6,043 nucleotides of DNA from contig CAJKZL010000209.1 of NCBI GenBank assembly GCA_905204385.1, positions 1 to 6,043 on the forward strand. The letters run 5' to 3'. This document shows positions 1 to 5,717 of this stretch, piece after piece. The stretch's first letter is position 1. Each line of letters opens with the position of its first letter. The notes under the pieces are model-generated. The model searched no databases. It was not told where the DNA came from and saw only the letters and a list, made by a program, of their open reading frames with translations. The position numbers were made by a program, and so were the translations under genes. This DNA comes from an uncultured Odoribacter sp. GTDB lineage: Bacteria; Bacteroidota; Bacteroidia; Bacteroidales; Marinifilaceae.

Positions 1-196
1 AAGTATATGGCAAGGTATAGGGCCTGCTCCATATCAGCGCAACCAACGAATTGCGGCGCTGGGCTGCCCTGTCCGAAAGCGGCATCGATTCAGCCGGACT
101 GGATTCCCATCGTGTATATATACGCCAATCCGGTGGTTAAGATTATGCCCGTTATTTAGCCCGCAAACGACTTGTGATTTTTCTTTGACTAAAAAA

Positions 197-311
197 TTAA
201 AAACACCGGACAGGATGCGATGAACGGATCCTTCAACAAAATAGACGGATACAGACATTGTGGCCACATAATCCAATGCCTCGCCACCTATTTTAGTTTC
301 CGGTGTTTTAA
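197..311. repeat. Widely spaced inverted repeat
   Basis: The left arm TTAAAAACACCGGA (197-210) is the reverse complement of the right arm TCCGGTGTTTTAA (299-311), apart from one extra A in the left arm. About 88 bases separate the arms. In minus-strand RNA the distal arm is followed by a U-rich tract, so it could form a large hairpin in the riboswitch leader. It could alternatively be the remnant or border of a small inverted segment. The match is directly visible; its role is unknown. Confidence 0.5.
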
Positions 312-326
312 CAGTACAGTAAATAT

Positions 327-369
327 AAAAAATGCAGATGTCCGCCTCTAAATCCACGAGAGTCCGGAC
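327..369 (-). terminator. Terminator-like hairpin after the B12 riboswitch
   Basis: On the minus strand GTCCG-GA-CTCT (369-359) pairs with AGAG-G-CGGAC (349-340) around a nine-base loop. This gives nine base pairs with a small internal asymmetry. Seven bases after the stem comes a run of six T (332-327). The hairpin begins about ten bases after the riboswitch P1 helix closes, where an expression platform would sit. The seven-base gap before the T-run is longer than in an ideal intrinsic terminator, so it may instead be a leader hairpin. Confidence 0.4.
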
Positions 370-378
370 GGTTGCTTC

Positions 379-554
379 GACTGGCAGGTCTTCTGACTTG
401 CTTCGGCCCGAACGCCTTCCCGTCGTGCATGAGCAGACAGTGGCAGGAGTATTGTTCAGGCCTTGTGCTGAAGCTTACAGCAGCGGGGACTGTCCGGGAT
501 TTTCACCCGATTCCCTTTTATTCCCGATGCCGGATGGTCACCGGAAAACCAGTC
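379..554 (-). promoter_or_regulatory. Cobalamin (B12) riboswitch
   Basis: This is an RNA element that binds adenosyl- or related cobalamins and represses the gene downstream of it, here to the left on the minus strand. Conserved pieces are readable in order on the minus strand: AAAAGGGAATCGGGTGAAAA, the block ATCCCGGACAGTCCCCGC followed by TGCTGTAA, the B12 box GCCACTG (444-438), GGGAAGGCG, and GTCAGAAGACCTGCC at the 3' side. A closing P1 helix is visible as GACTGG (554-549) with CCAGTC (384-379), which sets both ends at about 176 nt. In Bacteroidetes such elements usually control BtuB-type TonB-dependent receptors, corrinoid handling genes or B12-independent isozymes. No such gene is seen before the left edge. 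The class assignment is firm; the target is unknown. Confidence 0.95.
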
Positions 555-558
555 CTGA

Positions 559-566
559 CAAAGATA
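559..566 (-). promoter_or_regulatory. Candidate -7 element for the riboswitch transcript
   Basis: The minus strand reads TATCTTTG, a full match to the Bacteroides primary-sigma -7 element TAnnTTTG. It lies just upstream of the P1 helix, so transcription would start about where the riboswitch begins. No TTG-type -33 element sits at the usual 19-21 base distance; the nearest TTTG copies are 12 and 27 bases away. The call rests on one box and its position. Confidence 0.4.
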
Positions 567-602
567 AAGAAATAAATTCAAAATCGACGGATTCAAAAAA
601 CT

Positions 603-2981
603 TTATTCTTCTTTCAGGCATTCGATTGGGTTGATGCTGGCAATGCGTTGGGTTTGCCAGGTGACTATCAGATATACTACCGTCAGGCAGGCCAATAATA
701 TGCCAGGAAAAATATACCAACTTACAGGTGAGCGGTAGGCGAATTTTTCTAGCCATCCTTGAAGTAGGAAATAGCCTGGAGGTAAGGTAAGTATAAATGC
801 AAATACCGTTAGTTTGAGGAACTGCCTGTGAAATATCATTTGAATTTCCCACTTTGAGCTGCCATTGATCTTCCTGAGAGCGACCTCTTTTTTCCGGCTC
901 TCGGCAAAGAATACCGAAAAGGCAAAAATTCCGAAACCTCCGATGATCAAAGCAATGAAGGTCGTTATATCGATCAGAAGTATGAACGCATTTTCTTTGT
1001 CGTACAACTGTTCATAATCATAGGCATAGAATACGTTGATTTTATGGTACTCCAGATATTTCCACACTTCTCCTTTTTTACCGGGTAAATAGCGGATAGA
1101 GGTGAGGCTGTTATTCATAAAGCCTTTTCCTGCCGCTCCTTTGCTGTAACAGATGACCGAAGGAGGAATGGTTTCGTATAAAGGCCAAAGATGGAAATCT
1201 TTGACAATTCCGATAATTTGAAAAGTGGACATCGGTTGGTCCTCGTCTTCTCCTAACCGTCCCCGGAAAAGAGTACCTATAGGATGTTTCGATCCGGCTT
1301 GTTCGATAAATTTCTGATTGACTAACAAGGGGATTACGCCTTCGCTTTTCGGTTCTGCCAAAATATCGAAATTTTCTCCCTCTAAGAGTGTAATCTGATA
1401 AGTATCGAGATAATTGGCATCTCCCGTTATAATTTCAGCTTGTGATGGCATTTCTCCAGAATCTTCGAAGAAGCAGGATAATTTGAAAAAGGAAGGATTG
1501 GTGTTGGGTAAAGGAGTTGCTCCCAAAGAGGTCGACAGGATGAAAGGACAATCGTTAAGCGTTTTTTCGAGTGCGAGGTTGCTACCTATAACAGTTATAG
1601 TATTTTTGGCATATCCCAGTTCTTTGCTTTTTAAATAGTTTATCTGCCGATGAATCAATAAAGTATCCATCAATAAAAGACAAAAAATGGCGATGGAAAT
1701 AAAGGCGATAATACGGCGGATATCGAAATGCGAAAGACGAACGTGCAAGGCATTTTTTATGCCGGAATGTAATCTTTTCCAATAGAAACCCGCGAGGATA
1801 GCGGTGATGAATAAGACTATGAGGATTATAATTCCCGCAAAGCAAAGTATACTTAGCATATCGGCAGGAAAGGGATAATGGAAATCGGGAGTAATCATTT
1901 TTTGAAAAGGTTCGAAAAGAAGAATCGTCAGGATAATCCCCGATATTCCCGACAAGGTAAAGAAGATAACCGTTTCGCTCCATAAATATCTCCAGACAGA
2001 TGCGCTTCCGGCGCCAAAGCTACGTTGTAAAGCAAAGAGTTTCAGGTTGTGCCGGCTCTGGATAATTTTGATCATAATGTAGCTGCCGGAAGAAAGAAGC
2101 AAGATCAGCAATGTGATGCCGATAACGATCTGAGTAAAGAATAGTGAGCCTTTGGGGATATCGGACGATGAAAAATATTTCACTTGATCCTGATCATAAT
2201 AAATATCGTATAAGGGTTGAAGCTTTATATCTCCTTTGAAATCCTGGAAAGCATTGCGGTAGGTTCCGAGAATCTGTTCTTCCGTATTCTTTTTCGATTT
2301 TTCGTCATTCAATAGTACGTAGACGATGGTTTGCATATTATTATTCCAATCGGTAAATTGTTCCATATATCGGTAGTCCAGGACGATATCGGTTTTTATG
2401 GTCGACCAGGCCGGTATGTCTTCCATTACAGCTACTACCTGGTAAGTTTGTATTTGCCGCGACCACCGGTTATCTTGTATAAAAAGTTCCTTCCCTACCG
2501 GATTTGTGTTTCCGAAATAGGTCTGCGCGGCTTTGCGGGAAATCACTGCCCATCGATAGGGTGAATGTGCATTTATTTCCCCGGAAAGCAGAGGAAAGGT
2601 AAAGATGTTGAAAAATGTCGTATCGGCATACAGGCATTTTACAGGATATGCAGTTGTTTGTTCCGGATCGCTTTTCATATTCGAAGGTATTTCCCAGGTA
2701 CGGACATAGGATTGGATGTCGCTGGCGTGTTGGAAAAAATTAGGTCCGAAAACTCCGAAATGATGTGCCTGATAGGGGTCGGAAGGTGTTTGCCGGGAGA
2801 GTAGCCGGAATATTTCGCGGCCATTTTTGTGAAAGTGATCTGTTTTGATTTCTTTGACCACAAAACTATAGACGAGCAAAGTTATGGCTATAGCCATGGC
2901 TATGCTTATGAGGCTGATGATTGTGTATAGTTTGTTGCGGCTGTATTGCCTGGCAATAACGATTAAAGTTTTGTTTTTCAT
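603..2981 (-). CDS. ABC transporter permease, FtsX/MacB type (intact paralogue)
   Basis: This is a 792-residue inner-membrane permease of the MacB/FtsX (type VII ABC) superfamily, in the duplicated form common in Bacteroidetes. Such proteins work with a cytoplasmic ATPase and act on periplasmic substrates or efflux partners. The order is helix 1 (~19-41), a periplasmic core domain with FGNTNPVGK (156-164), helices 2-4 (~280-305, 336-357, 375-400), helix 5 (~423-443), a second core domain with IIGIVKDFH (589-597), and helices 6-8 (~666-692, 721-741, 754-774). The FtsX signature SRKKEVALRKING (695-707) is well kept in the second half; the first half has the degenerate LKLFALQRSFGA. I chose the ATG at 2981 because the protein then aligns from its N-terminus with the upstream paralogue, and this ATG overlaps that gene's original TAA (TAATG). 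The open frame extends 65 codons further upstream, but that extension is out-of-frame sequence of the neighbour's tail. The substrate is unknown and no ATPase gene is in the window. Confidence 0.92.
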   Translation of the reverse strand: MKNKTLIVIARQYSRNKLYTIISLISIAMAIAITLLVYSFVVKEIKTDHFHKNGREIFRLLSRQTPSDPYQAHHFGVFGPNFFQHASDIQSYVRTWEIPSNMKSDPEQTTAYPVKCLYADTTFFNIFTFPLLSGEINAHSPYRWAVISRKAAQTYFGNTNPVGKELFIQDNRWSRQIQTYQVVAVMEDIPAWSTIKTDIVLDYRYMEQFTDWNNNMQTIVYVLLNDEKSKKNTEEQILGTYRNAFQDFKGDIKLQPLYDIYYDQDQVKYFSSSDIPKGSLFFTQIVIGITLLILLLSSGSYIMIKIIQSRHNLKLFALQRSFGAGSASVWRYLWSETVIFFTLSGISGIILTILLFEPFQKMITPDFHYPFPADMLSILCFAGIIILIVLFITAILAGFYWKRLHSGIKNALHVRLSHFDIRRIIAFISIAIFCLLLMDTLLIHRQINYLKSKELGYAKNTITVIGSNLALEKTLNDCPFILSTSLGATPLPNTNPSFFKLSCFFEDSGEMPSQAEIITGDANYLDTYQITLLEGENFDILAEPKSEGVIPLLVNQKFIEQAGSKHPIGTLFRGRLGEDEDQPMSTFQIIGIVKDFHLWPLYETIPPSVICYSKGAAGKGFMNNSLTSIRYLPGKKGEVWKYLEYHKINVFYAYDYEQLYDKENAFILLIDITTFIALIIGGFGIFAFSVFFAESRKKEVALRKINGSSKWEIQMIFHRQFLKLTVFAFILTLPPGYFLLQGWLEKFAYRSPVSWYIFPGILLACLTVVYLIVTWQTQRIASINPIECLKEE

Positions 2982-2983
2982 TA
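2979..2983 (-). promoter_or_regulatory. TAATG stop/start overlap joining the two permease genes
   Basis: On the minus strand TAA (2983-2981), the original stop of the upstream permease, shares its last A with the ATG (2981-2979) of the downstream permease. This layout typically couples translation of two cistrons. Because the upstream frame now stops at 3064-3062, ribosomes terminate about 80 bases before this junction, so coupling should be weakened unless the amber is read through. Confidence 0.7.
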
Positions 2984-3061
2984 CAACTCTTTCAGAAATT
3001 CGACAGGATTTGTCCGTACGGCCTGGCGGATTTGCCAACTGACGACGAGGATCACGAATAG
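2981..3061 (-). pseudogene. Detached C-terminal coding tail of the upstream permease
   Basis: Directly after the TAG at 3064-3062 the same frame continues for 26 sense codons and ends in TAA (2983-2981). The translation begins LFVILVVSWQ and ends NPVEFLKEL. It aligns without gaps to the end of the downstream paralogue (TVVYLIVTWQ ... NPIECLKEE), with the TAG falling opposite a leucine. It completes membrane helix 8 and the cytoplasmic end. It has no start of its own, so unless the amber is suppressed it is not translated. Confidence 0.85.
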
Positions 3062-5350
3062 CTAGCATGCTGTCGCCGTGCCTATAAAAAAGATCCAATC
3101 GATGGAAGTCCGATAGGCGAACCTTTCCAGCCATACCCGAATGAGCAGATAGGCTGCGGGAAAACTGACCAGGCAACCTCCCATTGTCAGCAGGATAAAT
3201 TCACGATTGAACAGATATTGGATGTCCCAGGCATCAGCGCCGTTTATTTTCCTTAGGGCGACTTCTTTTTTGCGGCTGTTGGTGAAAAATAAAGCGAAGG
3301 AAAAAATACCCAGTCCACTGATAAGAATGGTTATCAGGGTAGTAAAATTGATTAGCCGGATGAAGGCCTCTTCTTTTTCGTAAAGAAAAGAATTCTGATA
3401 GTCGGATATAATGCGGATATCGTTAGCCTGTAAAAATTTCAGTACCTCCGCTTTTTTACCGGGTCGGTAACGGACGGAAGCGATATCCGAACAAACGACT
3501 CCACAACTGTGAGAACCTTTGGCATAGGTCATGATGAGGGGAGACAAACTCTGATATAAGGGCCGGAAATGAAAATCTTTCATGACGCCGATAATCGAAA
3601 AAGTGTATAGAGTAGTGTTGAATTTGCCTTTAAAGATGGTTCCCAACGGATTGCTTAATCGGGCATGTTTGACAAATTGCTGATTGACGAGGACAGGGAC
3701 AATTCCGCTGTTCCGGGGTTCTTGTGCCGGATCGAAAACGGTCCCTTCTGTCAGTTCTATGCGGAAAGTTTCCAGATAGTCGGCATCGCCGGTGAATAAT
3801 TCCACTTTTTCGTCCATGGTGACATCTCCCTCCATAAAACATTCTATAGTCATGCCTCCCGAGCCCGTGAAAGGAAGGGCCGATCCTCCGCTGCTGACAT
3901 TTATAATGTCGGGATTGTCCAAGAGTTTGGCTTTGATACCGTTGTAGCTAAACACTTCGAGTATATTTTCACTATCGAATCCCAGCTCTTTGTGTTTGAT
4001 AAAGTTCATTTGCTTATACACGATGCCTGCATCGAAAAGGAGAAGGCAGAAAATAGTGATGGAGACAAAAGCAAGTATTTTCCGGATATCGAAATATCCT
4101 TTGGGTTTGTTCAAACTTCCTTTGATTCCGTTGGCATTTAATTTCTTCAGAAAGTAATGATTCAGCATAAAACTGATAAAAAGAACGAATATTCCTGCAA
4201 AGGCCAGGAAAGAGAGAATGCTTTGCCAGCTTACTGGAAAAGGATAGTGAAATTTGGGGGAAATGATGTTCTGAAAAGTCGGGTGCAATGCGATAGTCAA
4301 TACTATGGCGGGAATGCCCGAAACGAAGAAATAAAAACAGGTTTCGATGAGCAACGATTTGGTGAGGTGTTTGTTTGCGGCTCCGAAGCAGCGCTGTAGG
4401 GCGAAAATTTTTAAGGCGTAATGTCCCTGTGCAATTTTTACCATCATATAATTACAGGAACACAGGAAAAGGATCAGTACCGTAATCCCGATCAGTATCC
4501 GGGTGAAGAGCCAGGACCCGTGAGGGGTTCCGGCTTCGAAATCTAATGTGTTCTCCGGATTGTAGTAGATATGATGAAAGGGCTGTAATTTTATTTCTCC
4601 TTCCGAGTCAGGATAGATTTCATGATAAATTTCCTGCATCGCTTTCTCGATATCGGCGATAGGGACATCGGGACCGATCAGCAGGTAGTTGGCTGTGGAG
4701 TAATTCATATGCCAAGCGGTGTGTTTTTCCCGTTCACTGTAATCCAATACGATGTCTGTTTGGAGGGTCGACCAGGCTGGAAAATTTTTCATCACGGCTA
4801 CCACCTGGTAAATCTGGGGTTGGGAAAACCAGCCGTAATCGGAAATGTAAATGGTTTTTCCGATGGGGTTCTGATCGCCGAAAAATTGACGGGCGCTCTT
4901 TTCCGAAAGGACGGCCCAGTTTTTAGGGGAATGCCGGTCCACTTTTCCCGCCAGCAAGGGGAAGGAAAACACCTCGAAGAAAGTATAGTCGCTATGATAG
5001 GTCTTCACTGAAGCATGCACTTTCGAGTGGTCGTCGGTTGTTATGTTGAAATGGGACGGCCATATTCTCACGCTTGAAGCAATGCCGCTGATCCGGCTTT
5101 GTAAGGCTGAAGCCAAAGGACCTGCCTGGGAGGATTCGTAATGATCGGAAAAATACTGGCCTTTGGTAATGATTCTGTAAATGTTCTTTCCGTTTTGATG
5201 GAAATGGTCTGTTTGCATTTCTTTTACTACAAAGCTATATATAAGCAAAGTAACTGTAAGCGCTATGCTTAGGCCGATGACGTTGGTGATAAAATATACT
5301 TTATTTTTTAAACAAAGCCGGAATATCAAAAAGAAAGGTTTGTGCGTCAT
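3062..5350 (-). CDS. ABC transporter permease, FtsX/MacB type, cut short by an in-frame amber stop
   Basis: This is a 762-residue reading frame for a double MacB-core/FtsX permease, paralogous to the next gene. For example, 18 of 27 residues are identical over the stretch that starts LLIYSFVVKE in this protein. Visible parts are helix 1 (~19-41), a periplasmic core with FGDQNPIGK (157-165), helices 2-4 (~279-305, 336-356, 377-400), helix 5 (~424-445), a second core with IIGVMKDFH (586-594), helix 6 (~664-692), the FtsX signature SRKKEVALRKING (692-704) and helix 7 (~719-737). Helix 8 starts near 750 but the frame stops at TAG after residue 762, in mid-helix. Without the TAG the gene would run to 2981 and encode about 789 residues, the same length class as its partner. 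The ATG at 5350 is preferred because the N-terminus matches the paralogue. The product may be unstable or inactive; transport substrate and ATPase are unknown. It is first in a two-gene unit, divergent from the lipoprotein gene. Confidence 0.88.
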   Translation of the reverse strand: MTHKPFFLIFRLCLKNKVYFITNVIGLSIALTVTLLIYSFVVKEMQTDHFHQNGKNIYRIITKGQYFSDHYESSQAGPLASALQSRISGIASSVRIWPSHFNITTDDHSKVHASVKTYHSDYTFFEVFSFPLLAGKVDRHSPKNWAVLSEKSARQFFGDQNPIGKTIYISDYGWFSQPQIYQVVAVMKNFPAWSTLQTDIVLDYSEREKHTAWHMNYSTANYLLIGPDVPIADIEKAMQEIYHEIYPDSEGEIKLQPFHHIYYNPENTLDFEAGTPHGSWLFTRILIGITVLILFLCSCNYMMVKIAQGHYALKIFALQRCFGAANKHLTKSLLIETCFYFFVSGIPAIVLTIALHPTFQNIISPKFHYPFPVSWQSILSFLAFAGIFVLFISFMLNHYFLKKLNANGIKGSLNKPKGYFDIRKILAFVSITIFCLLLFDAGIVYKQMNFIKHKELGFDSENILEVFSYNGIKAKLLDNPDIINVSSGGSALPFTGSGGMTIECFMEGDVTMDEKVELFTGDADYLETFRIELTEGTVFDPAQEPRNSGIVPVLVNQQFVKHARLSNPLGTIFKGKFNTTLYTFSIIGVMKDFHFRPLYQSLSPLIMTYAKGSHSCGVVCSDIASVRYRPGKKAEVLKFLQANDIRIISDYQNSFLYEKEEAFIRLINFTTLITILISGLGIFSFALFFTNSRKKEVALRKINGADAWDIQYLFNREFILLTMGGCLVSFPAAYLLIRVWLERFAYRTSIDWIFFIGTATAC

Positions 5351-5422
5351 GGTGTTTCTGGTTTACAAGGATATAATAAGATAATCAAAAAATGCAAAAT
5401 ATATGCCGAAATTTTAATTGTC

Positions 5423-5441
5423 TATAAATAAGCGATTTATA
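5423..5441. repeat. Perfect palindrome TATAAAT-N5-ATTTATA
   Basis: Seven-base arms TATAAAT (5423-5429) and ATTTATA (5435-5441) flank AAGCG. The site lies about 73 bp upstream of the permease start, in the range for an operator. It shares the AAAT-AA-N3-ATTT core with the hairpin at 5658-5682 on the lipoprotein side. An AT-rich match of this length can occur by chance. Confidence 0.4.
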
Positions 5442-5517
5442 TAGTTGAGGCGAAATATAATCTGTAAAATAAGTGGACGATGGTGTGTGATAATTGGACA
5501 AGGGAACAGCGATCGTA

Positions 5518-5540
5518 TTGTTCTTCACGGAAGAATACAA
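5518..5540. repeat. Inverted repeat with a two-base bulge
   Basis: TTGT-TCTTC (5518-5526) pairs with GAAGA-AT-ACAA (5530-5540) around an ACG loop, giving nine pairs with an unpaired AT. There is no adjoining T-run and no gene end nearby, so it is not a terminator. It may be a structural or protein-binding site. Confidence 0.35.
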
Positions 5541-5577
5541 CGGAAATCTAGAACGGTGGAATATGACATGAGGCATT

Positions 5578-5608
5578 AACTATTTTTCGGTATATCCGAT
5601 GAATAGTT
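5578..5608. repeat. 13-bp inverted repeat upstream of the lipoprotein promoter
   Basis: AACTATTTTTCGG (5578-5590) pairs with CCGATGAATAGTT (5596-5608) around TATAT, with one T-T mismatch and one possible G-U pair. A T5 run follows at 5614-5618, giving a terminator-like look on the plus strand, but no plus-strand gene ends upstream. It sits just upstream of the proposed -33 element (5622), the usual place for an activator or repressor site. Confidence 0.5.
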
Positions 5609-5621
5609 CACAATTTTTAGG

Positions 5622-5654
5622 TATTGCGGTCCCCCCGTTAGACTAGTACTTTTG
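5622..5654 (+). promoter_or_regulatory. Bacteroides-type promoter of the lipoprotein gene
   Basis: TACTTTTG (5647-5654) is a full match to the -7 consensus TAnnTTTG. TATTG (5622-5626) supplies a -33-like TTG with 20 bases between the boxes, which is the usual spacing. Transcription should begin around 5658-5662, giving a leader of about 56-60 nt before the ATG at 5718. The fit of both boxes and spacing makes this the best promoter in the window. Confidence 0.6.
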
Positions 5655-5657
5655 ACT

Positions 5658-5682
5658 CGTTCTAAATAACGCATTTGGAACG
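5658..5682 (+). promoter_or_regulatory. Hairpin or operator at the lipoprotein transcript's 5' end
   Basis: CGTTCTAAAT (5658-5667) and ATTTGGAACG (5673-5682) form a ten-pair stem, one pair being U-G, around the loop AACGC. It overlaps the predicted start of transcription, so it may act as an operator in DNA or as a 5'-terminal stem-loop in RNA. No T-run follows, so it is not an intrinsic terminator. Confidence 0.5.
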
Positions 5683-5717
5683 ATCCCCGGATTAATCATT
5701 CTTTAATCATAAATATC

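Larger units (their letters stand above)
1..378. other. Gene-free stretch downstream of the B12 riboswitch
   Basis: I see no convincing gene here on either strand. The longest minus-strand frame starts with GTG at 357 and ends at 34 (107 codons). It lacks a signal peptide, a recognisable domain and a ribosome binding site, and its GTG sits in the loop of a terminator-like hairpin, so I do not call it. Because the riboswitch at 379-554 reads leftward, this stretch should be its expression platform plus leader. It contains the hairpin at 340-369, an inverted repeat at 197-311 and, inside that repeat, a 10-bp palindrome TGTGGCCACA at 259-268. The regulated gene (in Bacteroidetes often a BtuB-like TonB-dependent receptor or a corrinoid pathway gene) is either beyond the left edge or degraded. 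Confidence 0.5.
5351..5717. other. Divergent intergenic region with several inverted repeats
   Basis: This 367-bp region lies between the start of the minus-strand permease and the start of the plus-strand lipoprotein. It is AT-rich and holds no believable gene. It contains four inverted repeats (5423-5441, 5518-5540, 5578-5608, 5658-5682), a plus-strand promoter (5622-5654) and a short direct repeat TTAATCAT (5692-5699 and 5703-5710). For the permease unit the best -7 candidate is minus-strand TATATTTTG (5403-5395), one base longer in the spacer than TAnnTTTG and without a -33 partner, so I do not call it. Confidence 0.7.

Noticed and set aside
34..357. Minus-strand 107-codon frame just after the B12 riboswitch
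   Set aside because: It starts with GTG inside a hairpin loop, has no ribosome binding site, signal peptide or recognisable motif, and runs across a long inverted repeat. It is best seen as a chance frame, though its position after a riboswitch keeps a small doubt.
567..602. Terminator after the downstream permease
   Set aside because: Only a four-pair AATC/GATT hairpin is seen, too weak to call, despite T-rich sequence. Readthrough into the riboswitch is possible.
332..634. Plus-strand frames across the riboswitch
   Set aside because: They read the antisense of a conserved structured RNA and give no recognisable protein.
2982..3176. Upstream extension of the downstream permease to a 857-residue protein
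   Set aside because: The extra 65 residues are the other-frame reading of the upstream gene's coding tail and have no counterpart in the paralogue. The ATG at 2981 aligns with the paralogue's N-terminus.
5385..5576. 63-codon minus-strand frame in the divergent region
   Set aside because: It has no recognisable motif, crosses two inverted repeats and has AT-rich, chance-like composition.
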